Of a DNA stretch of 64,000 nucleotides, positions 12,277 to 23,574 are shown piece after piece (position 1 is the stretch's first letter; every line of letters starts with the position of its first letter). Origin of the DNA: Venturia oleaginea. Taxonomy: Eukaryota; Ascomycota; Dothideomycetes; Venturiales; Venturiaceae. The notes under the pieces were generated by a model that did no database searches, was not told the origin of the DNA, and worked only from the letters and a program-made list of their open reading frames with translations. The translations under genes and the position numbers were made by a program. The stretch covers positions 1,240,001 through 1,304,000 of the forward strand of contig JABMLP010000001.1 of the NCBI GenBank assembly GCA_013176395.1, written 5' to 3'.

Positions 12277-15200
12277 TCAAATTTGCTGCTGCTGCGGCAT
12301 CAATCGTATCTGTCCGCCGTTCTGAGTGATGGCCTGAGCCTCCGTTCCATTATCGAGAGACAACGGAGCAAATAACAGCTTCATGTCCAGCCGAAGGTCG
12401 TCCACGCCATAACTTTCATCAATCTTCACTATACTGCCCAATTCAATTCCTTGTCGATCGCCTTCTTGTGCAACGTGAGTTCGGATGGCTTTGAGAGTGG
12501 CCATAACGTATGCAACACGCTGGTCGGCTTCACTGTACCCTTTGAAGTTTGCGTTGTGCGAGATGAAATTTTTGCCAAGATAATAGAAGTGAATCGCGTC
12601 ACGACAAAACCCTTCTCTTCTCACATTGCCACGTCCGTTGGGTGAGCCGGCTGATGGGTATTGAGAGTCCATGTCTTTGTCCCATGCTTGCTTCCATTTT
12701 TCAAAGCCGAATTGCACATTGATAAGATGTTGTTTGTGAAAGTGCGCCTGTTGTGCTTGCTGGGATTGCATATAGGCGTCAGTCGGCGTTGCTCGTCCAC
12801 TGTCAGGACGACCCCCTTGCTGAGGACTTGCATGAGCCACCCAGTCGTATTGGGTCAATGGAGTGTTGTTACCACTGGGAACTGTGTTTACAGCGGGCAT
12901 AGCAACCTTGACAAGTAAAGCGTGGATAAGAATGAACTTCCCATAGACATTGGTCGAACCAGGGGCGATGGTGGAGCTAGGAGAGAGAACTCGAAGAGAC
13001 GTGTTGAAATCTGGTTGGCTCAGACTCTTGCTTCCTGTCTGATTCGTGTTGGCTTGTGCTGGATAACCATGGAGACCGAGTGAATCTTTCCAAGCGCCAG
13101 GATTGGATGCTTCCCAGGCTCCGTCGTCGCAAGGTAGCTGAAGTCTCAGCTCTGAAGAGTTGAAATTCGGCGTGCAGTTGAAGAAAATGACCAGCGCACA
13201 GTCTACCAAGTATACTAGGAACATAGCCCGCGATCGTTTCTCTTGCTCCACCCAAACATGCCAATCGAGGTTCGCCTCATGCATCTGTCCTTTCGTTGTT
13301 GAGTGCAAAGGACTGAAACCAGGCTGTTCGGGCGGTGTTGGACATAGTAATCCGATTTGACGCGCAATCTTCGCAATGCTCCAAAATTCTTCACGGGCTT
13401 TGGCTCGCTGATGTTTGTTGCCATGCCAGATGAAAATGATTTGTAAAAGCACCAGAGTCTGAATTTCTTCAATGTCGGTGGGTGCTGGCTGGATGCGGTG
13501 AGTAGCGTCCATCGATGCAGCTGAGTTGAAAATGTGAGAAGATCGATGTACGGCATTCTTAGCAAGCTCCATTAACCATCTCACCTCATCCAATCCAAGA
13601 TCGTCGGCATAAACCGCCCCGATGGTCACCATGGCAAGGAGCAGGCCATTATTGGCATCGATTGTAGAGAAGGTGGGCATATGAATGATTGGCCAATGAC
13701 CTTGGAAGTTTCTGAAAAGTCGCATGTATCGTTTGATGTTGTCGGCTGTCAAGATCTCTCGGAGGCGGTTGTGGACGGCGATTTCATTGGGAGAGCTTGG
13801 GGCTCCATCGGCGAAACAGAATGCGACTAATGCTACAGCTTTAGCATCGAAAGGGTCACCTAAATTCCAACCAGTAAACATTTGATTTGTTGCGAAGTTG
13901 GAGGAGGTGCTATACAGGTTTGTGTAGACTCCGCCACCCTGGCCAGACCCGGCAAGATCTGGCTTGGTGTCTGGCAGATTCTGACTACCGCCTACGGGTC
14001 CAGCAGGGAACGCTTGGTAGTTTTCGCCTCCATGGTTTTGGTAACCGCCGTTCCATTGTGACAGCGACAGCTGTTCCTGCTTGAAGATACCGTTGGGTTC
14101 GCCAGCGCGAGCTTGATGGTTGCCATTCATCTCGCCAGCCGTGACTGGGACGGGATAGCCATAGGCGTTGGAAGTTGGGGCATAAGCTTGCACTCCAGGT
14201 GTCATCTGCGCAAGGGTGGATTGGTTGGCAAAGTCTTGTTGCTGGCCTTCGAAGCGATTATTGGCAGGGCTCATGAGACTATTTGCGCGTGAAGATCGAT
14301 TGGAAAGAGTCGCCATATCATTTGGGTTGTATACACCTCCGTTTTGAACGTACTGGTTGACGGGGTTCATCATGAGGTGGTTGTTGAGCGAAGGGTCAAA
14401 AGAGGCTTGCTGCTGTGGCCCTCCATTGAGATAGCTGTGCTGCTGTTCGCCAATGTTTCCATTCGAAAGCCTGTTGTTGTTTTTGATAAGGTGGTTACGC
14501 GACCCCTCAAGATGATTGGTATCATTTGGTACACCGCGGCGGATGGAGCATTTTTGGTAATGGCGTTTGAGGATATCACTACGTGAGAAAGTGTCTTTGC
14601 ACAACTTGCATTGATATGGCCTGTCACCGGTGTCTGGATCTTGTCAGTGGCATGAACAGCGCGCGAGGAGTGGGCGATACTTACGCCTCAGCATATGACG
14701 TTTCAAGTGCTTAGCGTGGAGGTAGGTCTTCGTGCAATGAGGACATGGAAATTTGCCGTCCTTGTCCTTTGTAGGAATTGCCGTTTTGCCAGCTTGAGGC
14801 GCTGCCCGACCTGGGGCGCTTGGCAGAATTCCGCGTCGGCCTTGTTGTCCAACTACATGTGTAGGTTCCGGCTCCGGCTTCAGCTGATTGTTGTGGACGA
14901 GTAAGTGTGGTGCGTATGGTCCTCGAGCGGCGAGAGGTGCGCCGTATGGTGGAGCGGCTGCTAAGCTCGACGAAGGCGCGGCGGCAATGGATTGTGATGT
15001 TTGGTATTGCTGTGGGTAAGGTGGGCCTATCGGTCGGTGATGCTGTAACGTTTGAGGAGTGAAGTTTGCGTCTGGCGGGGCGGAGGAAGCTCCGCCGCCC
15101 AGTGTGGAGTGAGGAGTTATCGGGGTGTGAGGCATTGAACCAGTTGCACTTCCAGGAAGCATCGAACCATTCTGATTATACATTGCGTACGAGGTGGATA

Positions 15201-15369
15201 AACCGTTGATGGGAGGCAGCGTGTTGGACTCCTGGCCACCTTCTGGAAATCTGCCCGGAGCAGGATTTTGCTGCTGCTGCTGTTGCGGGTGTTGCGGGTG
15301 TTGCTGAGCAGGGTATTGCGGTTGCGAGCCAGCCAACCCGTTGATGTGGTAGGCGGTCGAATCGTCCAT
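12277..15369 (-). CDS. C2H2 zinc-finger and fungal-type transcription factor
   Basis: Two exons (15369-14685 and 14639-12277) give 1015 aa. The 45 bp intron (GTAAGT...AAG) interrupts the zinc-finger region; splicing reconstructs two C2H2 fingers, the first starting at FPCPHC and the second being CKLCKDTFSRSDILKRHYQKC. The N terminus (about 1-190) is rich in Gln, Pro and Gly with a short polyglutamine run, typical of an activation region. After the fingers lies a disordered Asn/Gln-rich part. A large C-terminal region with HWPIIHMPTF and YLVDCALVIFFNCTP fits the fungal-specific transcription factor domain. The family acts in the nucleus as DNA-binding regulators; targets cannot be inferred. 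The ATG at 15369 is the first true ATG in frame. It is followed upstream by more than 5 kb without a gene. Confidence 0.9.
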
Positions 15370-18300
15370 ACTGGAATGGAGTTTGAGTTCGGCGAGGTTG
15401 AGCAACAGATGGGAGTGGAGTCGCGAATAAGCTTCAGCGGCGGGTGGAGCTCATGAGCCGATCGCGAACTGCGTATGCTATGAGCAGGATCTGTGAAAAG
15501 TTCGATATCGAGGGTCTTCCCGTGGTCCAGTAACGTTTTTTTTCGGTGGAGCTCCTTTGGCCAAACCAGGGTCGAGGAGAGGTGTCGGACAGCAGGACAA
15601 TGGCTCCTGTGTGGATGGGTTCGGTGGGTGGTTGAGATGGATTGCGGATGTCGGGCCGGAGTTTCGGTCGCTCACAAGCTTGGTCGTAAGCTGTGTTGAG
15701 CAGGAGTTGAGAGCGTTGTTAGAGAAGAATTGGCCGAGGGCTCGACAGAGTTCAGTGTTCCAGGAACAGTTACAGCAATCAAGCCGGACGATCCGGGTTA
15801 CGCGAATTGGAGTGCGTGGTTGTAGAACAAACCCCGGTCGCTAAGGTTTAGAAAGTCTGACGACGATATCTGCCAACGGTTGGAAGCGCGAAGCGGGAGA
15901 AAAGGGAAAAGGTGGCCGGGAGGCGTCAATTTGAGATGCAGATCCACGGATCCACCCAAGTTTATATCGGGACTCTAGCACCGGCAGAGGCTGAAGGGAA
16001 AAAAGCTTGGGAGCCTGAGCATGGGGCGTGCACTTGCACTGACGCCTGCAAGCAAGGCCAAGCGAGCCAGGGACAGCGGGCGGTATCTGTATATTGCGGC
16101 GAGAAATGGCGATTGGTACTGGCCTTAATGATATGGATGCCTGACGATGGATGGGATCCTGGGTTCCTGGAGTAGCGGATGCAGAATGGATGAAATGCAG
16201 ACGAGTCGTTAACCGTCGACCGCCGACCTCAGACGACGATTGGAAATCAGTCCCTGCCAATTCTCTCGGCCTTGGGGCAACAGAGATGCTGGGCGGCCAC
16301 CTCCGAGTCTACTGCAGCCAACTTGCAGCGGACTGATATTGCAATGGACGATGCGACTGCTGGTCAGGAAGGAAGGGACCGGGCAGAGAGATGTTTGCTT
16401 TGGTTTGGTGATTAGACGACGGGCGACTGGTGGGGGAGCGAGCGTGGTATTGTATTGTATCTTGCCGATCAACACACTCGCAGTGATGAGAAGTCAAAGT
16501 CACCATGTACGGACTCCTCAGGTCGTGGGCCGGGAGAATGAGCGAGATGCGCTATACTGCATTGAGGCTCTTCCTGCCTGCGTTTGTCACTCTGCTGGAC
16601 GTCTCTTGGATGAGACTGGGCCTAGCCAGTTCAAGCTGCATCGTGTACTGAAGAATGCAATCCGCCCTTGTTTCTTCTTCCTATTCTGCCTCATCCGCCG
16701 GCTGCTTCCACGGCTCCTGCGTGCGGGCTATAGCTACTAGTGGTGATAATTGCTGCAATCGTCGACATCCGCGAGCTTTCTCCGCTAGAACGAAAGTTCG
16801 TCTGAAGCATCCCTGAGCATCTCACGGCTCACCTCTTGGCCAATCACGCAGCACTCGAAATGATAGCGGCAGTACTGCTCACGCTCAGCGTGCAAAACGT
16901 CTCTTTGGTACGCAGTAAATAGCAGAGCTTAGCAGAGCTACCTATAGCAAAGCCGAGAAGAGCGCTTCCAGTAGTCAGTAGCATACATGTGCTTCGCCCA
17001 GCGCACATGTTGGTTGGGAGAGCGAGCGTGGTGGTGAATGCTTCGGCCTTCGTTCCGTCTCAAGGAAATGGAAAAGCAACTCATTCCTCGCGCTTGGCGG
17101 ACATTCACTCTGGCTGAATCATGCAATAACGGCCTGCTCTTCCTCCTGACCTGTCGCTGGCCAGTATGAAGCCTCAGGACAGCATCACAGGAGAACTTGA
17201 TACAGGGAACCCACGCATCCCAAGACCCGACTCCTGACGAACCACATAGCCTTCAGCCACATGCCGTCGTCACTCGCAGTTGATAAGATCCTTTCGCCGG
17301 CGGTCGATGCGGCGAGCTTGTCTAGGTGGGAACACTGCACTGCTGCCACCACCAGCGAGCGTCCTGGACGACCTGGACTCGTTTGGTTGCTTTGGCCGTC
17401 GTGCCATTTGGCGACCGCGTCCACCACCAAGGATCTCTCTGACCCCAGCACGCCACGTCGGCAGCTTCCCTGCAACGTGACATGGGCTAGCTGATGACCC
17501 TGTCGAGCTGCCGCTGCGCGAGCTATTCCCGAGACATCCACAATGGAATGAATTCCGACTGGTCATCATCACGTGCACGCTTCTCTATTTCATCTTTGGG
17601 GCGACGTCTTTCCATCCCGCCTGGCGCTGTGTTTGACGACATCAAAAAGAAGCGACTTTCCTGTGGTCTCTCGTCCGAGTTGCGTGAATTGAGCGCTGAA
17701 GTTAGCGCTGATATCCCATCTGCTTACCACCGTTCCGTCGCTGCCGCTACCAATGCCCTTCACAGTCCGCGTCAGGAGCGACTGACACGACACGAGCTCT
17801 TCTGCGTCTCATTACTCACTAAACAGGATTTCGGAATTGCTTGCTAATAATAATATGCATCAATCAACTATTACCACGCCCGCTCCGCTACTGCCGTCCA
17901 GATGGTGCGATGCTATGGCAAACTTATCATGATGAACTTTCTCCGGCATCTTGAAAGCCCCCTTGTTCTTTCTTCGAAGGCGGCATATGAAGACACTATC
18001 TAGTCAACAGTAACCTCGAAATCTCCCCATATCGATCGATACACCACTCTATGCTGTCCACCTCCGCAGTCGGTAATAAATCTTGCGTAGATCACGTTGC
18101 ACGGCATTGGTTCGCAAGCCTTTAGGAAGCCGTCAGGGTGGTCGATCACCAAAATGGCCCCATCCATACACAGCGTTCACGCCATGACACACCGTTACGA
18201 CGTGAAAAAATCAACAAACTACGAGCCCTGCGCAAATAGATGTCCGTCAAGTATAGTCTTCATCCAACAGGGGCCTCGATTTTTATCTTGGAAAGTGCTT

Positions 18301-20947
18301 CCGCCAGTCGACCCATCTTCGCAAACTCTTGCAAAGATCAGCTTTTCGCTGCATGGCGTATCGCATCGCAGCATTGACAGCTGCACGAAACCGCGAAAGA
18401 ACATTCTTGAAAACAGTTATCCTTGTCGCGAACGCCTCACTAGACGGCGAAAGTGTGTTCAGCGCAGTACTACCCGCAGCTCCTCGATCGAAGCCTGCAG
18501 TTAATCTGTTCGATCTGAGTCCGAGAATCCGGTCTGTTTACGTTCCATGTCGAGGAGCGACGTTCTGGAAGAATATTTGACATGCTACTATGACGAAAGA
18601 CTTATTTGCTCGGGTAGCATCAAAGCTCTTGGAACGTGGTGAACGCAGGACGTATATTGATGACACTCTATTTCGGCGGAAGAGCTCCCGAACATCCTGC
18701 GGACAACAACATCAGGAAATCGATGCTTACCAAATTGCTTAGCATATTCCGCTCGCTTATCACATGCATTTGTCAAACCGGTTTTCCTTTTAAGGATAAA
18801 TGCAGTTTTGTCGGGATTGCGAAACACTGTACCATCGGCCTTCAGAGCGAGCGCCAATCATTCCACGATGCCAGCGCATTCTGATCATTGCATTCAACCA
18901 ATTGAGGCCAGAAATGAGTCATTGCGTGAAGTTAAAATGATGGATAATGTTGAAGTTGCCAAAGGTAGCCTCGTGGGACCACCTTTTTGTGCGCCAACGA
19001 GGCTGTAATGGAGACAGGTCGGCGTCGGCCCACGACGATACGAGCCACTCCACAATTTTCTAGAAGACCTTTAGAAAGCTCGCCGTTGCTGTGGCACAGT
19101 CTACTTTCGTATCAGTAACATGGTTGCCTGCTAGCGTCGCGATCCTTTTACAACCTTAGCATGCTGAGACAATTTCACATCAACCGCAGCCTATGCCTGG
19201 CTCACTTCATCGCTTAGAAATATTTGTTAGACTGCGACGCCGCGGAGCTGCCGTAAAAGGTACGCAAGCATCGTAAATGATCAAAGCACCAAACTCTCCA
19301 AGCTCCCGTCTACCAAGCCTTGAACTTAAATTCGAAACGATCTGCTAACCCTAAAAACCAGCTGCTGTTACGTGTTCCGCCGACTCGTCTCGACCTCTTG
19401 GCTTAATCTACGCCCGCTGTCAACAAGTGAAGTGCTGTGTCAGTAGCATACGCGTGACGACTGCGACGCCATTGGCCAAGCGAGAATCCCCGTTTGAGGT
19501 AAGTTGTAGCAGTGACTGGGCGTAGAGTGCTCGGACTTGCATCCCAAACAGGTATCCCGAGTCTTCTCGTGACGGGTCACAGCAAAAATAAAACACCGAA
19601 TGCGTGTCAATCACTGATTCGGCATTAATTACCTGGTGCACAAACAAAGTAATGTGTTCCGCTCGTTTCGCAGCTTGCTGGTTTGTTTGCCAGGTTCCCG
19701 GGCTGGTCTAACGGACGATCTACCTTGCCGTCGCTAACACTCCACTCTTCGAATCCACCCGCGGTGCTTAATTTCCATGTCTGAAGTGTGAAGTCGACTT
19801 GCTTCAAAATTCCATCATTAACCACTGCATCGTGAGCGCTTCACCACCGCAGATGAGTATAGCCTCGCATTGGTATGAGACCAAAAAAGTGGATGAAGAT
19901 GAAGGAGGGCACGATGATGTCCCCTTTCCGCTCATCGTTATCCGACGGGCCGTCGGGTCCCGCAAATCGGAATGCTCGGAGCCCTTCACGTGAGATGATT
20001 ATAATTGGCATCTGTAGGGCTGCTGCATTACTTAATACAAGAGGTGCGGGTGGCTCAACTGTATGTCAAACATTCAAGAAAGAGTGTTTATGAAATCCTA
20101 GCCGACGTAGCCTGGCATGCGTATTCATCAACTTTAGTCTACGAGATCGGAGCAAAGCTTTCCACCCAGTTCCGCAAATGTCATGGAACTCATCGTCCTC
20201 AACGCAATGCATATAATCAGCGTCATTCCCTAGCATGAAAACTCTCAGTTCGCTTTTTGACAGTCGTTTTTCAATATCCCCAGTCTCGGTGGTTCCTGAC
20301 GATGATCTACACAGTACTGAAAGATTATCATACTACCGTTTAAACTGGTGCAAGTGAACGCTATTCCAGGGATTAATATATTACGCCGAATAAGGCCGTC
20401 TATGTGGCTGAATCAGCCGATTGACAACCTCATTCCATCGCCGGCCGTGCAATCTGAATATCTATCAGTAAAATATACTTCTTGTCACGGAAGCGATAGA
20501 AGTAGTCGCAAAGCACGTTGACAAGTGTTCGGCCGTACTAGCTATGAGCGAGCGTGATAGAAGTCATTGGTATTATCTTTCTAAGGGTCAAGACATTGCG
20601 TGAAGAATCTAAGCACAGTGGAGGAATCGCGAGGTAGGTAAGGGATTCCTCGGTTTGTGCGCTAGAATCACGTGTATACCAGTTCATGGTAACACTCAGT
20701 CTCACTCCGTGACACTTCTAAAGTCAGATTCAACCCGTCAAACCTGTCAAAAGGTGTGCAATTGTGTCCACGAGAAGGTCTATTTCACCGCCACCGCTTT
20801 TAGGCAATAGAAGGTCCTTAGCTACTTCAGAGGAGAATAATTAAGGTATAACTCCCAGTAATTTGAGTTAATCGGTACTGCAATTGCAACACTAATATAT
20901 GGGCTATACAGAGATTCTACGGCCTTAGTACACACGGTTTTCACACG
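15370..20947. other. Long gene-free region upstream of the transcription factor
   Basis: This 5.6 kb holds no frame with a recognisable domain. The longest plus-strand frames (16240-16740 and 17494-17847) have unremarkable composition and no splice-supported extension. It probably contains the long 5' leader and regulatory region of the minus-strand transcription factor gene. No transposon ends were seen before the LTR at 20948. Confidence 0.5.
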
Positions 20948-21595
20948 TGTTGCAGATCACCTCAAGGCTGAAGAGCAGGAAGGCAGGACTCGCAAAGAAT
21001 GGTTAGATGATAAGAAGTTATTGGTGCGACGGAGTCAGTCCTAAAGGAGAATAGTACGTGCAAGAGTCACGTGATATTCCCTCTGTTCCCACAGGTCTTG
21101 GCAAGACTTATAGACGTGGGAAGTGTGGGGAAAGGCCAAGAGGTGTGGGAATACACCTTGGCACCTAGAACCAGAACGGTATATAGGGAGGACGTTGGAC
21201 GGACTTTCCTTTCTCTCTTCGAGGTATTCTCATCTTATGTTTCTCACATAGGAGCTTCTTCAACCTACTTCAGTAACGACCTTTTACTTAGATACAATCA
21301 AGCACAAGTCATACGCATACGAAGCAAGCCCACCCCCAACCTTCATACTAACCGACAAGCGTTCAGGATTGATCTGAGGATCAAATCGGTTAGACGACAA
21401 TTGAATTGGGAGATACATGGGACGGCTAGGATCTAATGAGCCTCCAAGGAACCTGAGCAAGGGAAGGTACTTAAGGTAAGTAGTTCCAGACTGATATTGC
21501 CCTTACCCCAAACCCGCGGACCAGAACAAGAGAACACAGGTGTCAAGAAGGTCTTGACATAATCAACTGTGTTGAGAAACGAGTTCCCCGTAACA
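20948..21595 (+). mobile_element. Solo LTR, family 1, copy A
   Basis: The element starts TGTTGCAGATCACC and ends TTCCCCGTAACA, so it has the TG...CA ends and short inverted termini (TGTTGC/GTAACA) of an LTR. It is flanked by a perfect 5 bp target-site duplication, ACACG, at 20943-20947 and 21596-21600. A TATATAGG box lies near 21180. A near-identical copy is at 31721-32414. No gag or pol sequence is next to it, so it is a solo LTR left by recombination. The small open frames inside it are not genes. I assigned plus strand from the TATA box position. Confidence 0.9.
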
Positions 21596-21600
21596 ACACG

Positions 21601-22466
21601 GTGGCTTCTGCACGGGCATAGTCTATGCGAAATATGATATTAGGCTAACTTCAATAGTCACGGAACTGCCTCAAAAACGTCAGCTCGGTATAACAAATTA
21701 GTCCCTGTAATAGCGTTCACTTGCACCAGTTTTTACGGTAATATCCAACCTTGAAGACATCAACCACTAACAAACCCAAGGTGATTATACAAGAGAAAAG
21801 AGGCACATACCTCCAAGCGGCCTGTACGCACCTTACCACCTGCCACAATATACTATGGTCAGGATGGTATTACATATTAGGACGTGGATCATCTACAAGG
21901 GCCTCGGGACTTACGATTCTCGTACCATAGTAGATTCTGTTGCTTTTACTACGGTTACCAGCCAATTAGTCATTAGCGCTGGCGATAAAAAGCCCTGTGT
22001 AGATCGGAGTTGTGATAAGTACGCGTGCTGGAACAAGCATTGCACGCAAACAGCGGCGAGTAGACTCGAGTACGGTACATTGAGGATGGAAGCATTGGCC
22101 AGAGACTAACAACTGATAGCCATGTAACCGTAGTAGTATGTTTCAAGACCTGGTAAGTAATCCGCGTCCCAACATGCAATACCCTCCAGAGTTCGGGAAC
22201 GCCATCCGATAGCCGATATCGGAGAGGCAACTCTACTGGTCGGGTATTGGATCAAACACCGAACCAGTATCGGGATCTTCAAGCGTAGATTGGATGGCCA
22301 AGTTTAGGCTTTTGGAGTCTCGTGAAACCCTCCCTGCTTAGGATCGCAGGATCCAAAAAAAAAGCGTTATTATCCGAACGCGCTTTTACCATGTATTATA
22401 CCAGCGATATTGACGGTAAAAAGCAGTAAAAGTCGCTCTTGGCGTATTTCCTCCGCTTCTTATCTA
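21601..22466. other. Decayed noncoding sequence
   Basis: Between the solo LTR and the Fot1-like element I see no gene. The sequence is AT-rich with short open frames only. Confidence 0.5.
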
Positions 22467-23574
22467 ACGTGTTTCACCATTCACTTGGCCACCCCACTCA
22501 CTTGGCCACCCAACCAAAAAGTCTAATCCCTTCGTACAATTATCGCGATAATGTCAACACCAACCCCCGGATCGGCTTGTAAAGAGGCTAGATTACTTCT
22601 TGCGAAGCAGAGCTTTCAAACGAATCCAAATTTAAGTCAACCTCAAATCTCAGCGTCGTACGATATTCCTCGATCTACACTTCAGTCTCGTCTTCAAGGT
22701 GGTAAACCACGAAGCGAATCTAACCACCAAAAGAGAAAGTTACAAATACATGAAGAGCAGGCTCTGGTTCAGTGGATCCTAGACCTTGATCGATGAGGAT
22801 TTTCGCCCCAAATTATCGACGTACGACGAATGGCAAACGCTTTACTCGAAAAACGCGGTACGAATCCTCCACTGTCATTAGTCGGGAAGAACTGGGTATC
22901 CCGCTTCATCAACGCTCAGCCGGAGCTTTGTACGAAGTGGAATCGTATATTCCATTCACAGCGTGCAAAATGCGAAGATCCAGCGACAATCAACGCGTGG
23001 TTTCAGCGTGTTGAAGAGACACCCTCACCACCAGGTACACCCCATGGAGTAGCGCCACAGTGGACGTCAGAAACTCCTCGTACGATAGCTCAGCTTGAGC
23101 AGCAGGCTCAGCTCGTCCGAAATCTTCTTCATCGCCAATCTCAGAGCCCAAGTAGTCAAGCAATTGGTCAACTCATCAAAGGATGTCAAGTCGCAATGAA
23201 TTCAGCAGTAATACTTGCAGAAGAGAATAGGAAGCTTCGTACAGAGAACCAACGACGAAAACAGAAGCAACAGTATCGTAGACGGTATATTGCATGTAGA
23301 GGCGTTTTACAAGCTCAACAGGGTCAGTTCTTGGTCGAGGGATGCGAAAATAGCTCTAGAGATAGTGTTCAAGATCAGGAAGTCGTCGTACGACAGCGAG
23401 CATTACCAACATGTAGTGGCTGCGGTATTCAAGGTCATAAGATTAATCGATGCCCAAATACGTAAAGAATGTATGGTTAGAATTATTTTAATAAAAGCTG
23501 TATTGGTGGGAGGTTTATCGCACGATGACTTGAGATTTAGTGGTTGGGGTGGCCAAGTGAGTGGTGAAACACGT
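22467..23574 (+). mobile_element. Internally deleted Fot1/pogo-like DNA transposon
   Basis: The 1,108 bp element has terminal inverted repeats of at least 29 bp with one mismatch, beginning ACGTGTTTCACCA. It is flanked by the TA target duplication of the Tc1/mariner superfamily (22465-22466 and 23575-23576). The left end carries the motif CACTTGGCCACCC twice, the right end once. The only coding content is a broken transposase with its catalytic core missing, so the element is nonautonomous. Confidence 0.92.
22551..23465 (+). pseudogene. Fot1-like transposase, core deleted, one stop
   Basis: The reading frame keeps the N-terminal helix-turn-helix region (IPRSTLQSRLQGG) and the second DNA-binding region (GKNWVSRFINAQPEL) of pogo-type transposases. 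It also keeps the C-terminal tail with a coiled coil and a CCHC knuckle (CSGCGIQGHKINRC). The roughly 300-residue DDE/D catalytic region expected after INAWFQRVEE is missing without loss of frame: the sequence passes straight into the Pro-rich tail. An in-frame TGA at 22794-22796 splits the frame after ILDLDR; a CGA-to-TGA change would explain it. Upstream and downstream are in the same frame. It cannot make active transposase. Confidence 0.9.

Noticed and set aside
16240..16740. 166-codon plus-strand frame
   Set aside because: It has no recognisable motif, no proper ATG context and no splice-supported neighbours.
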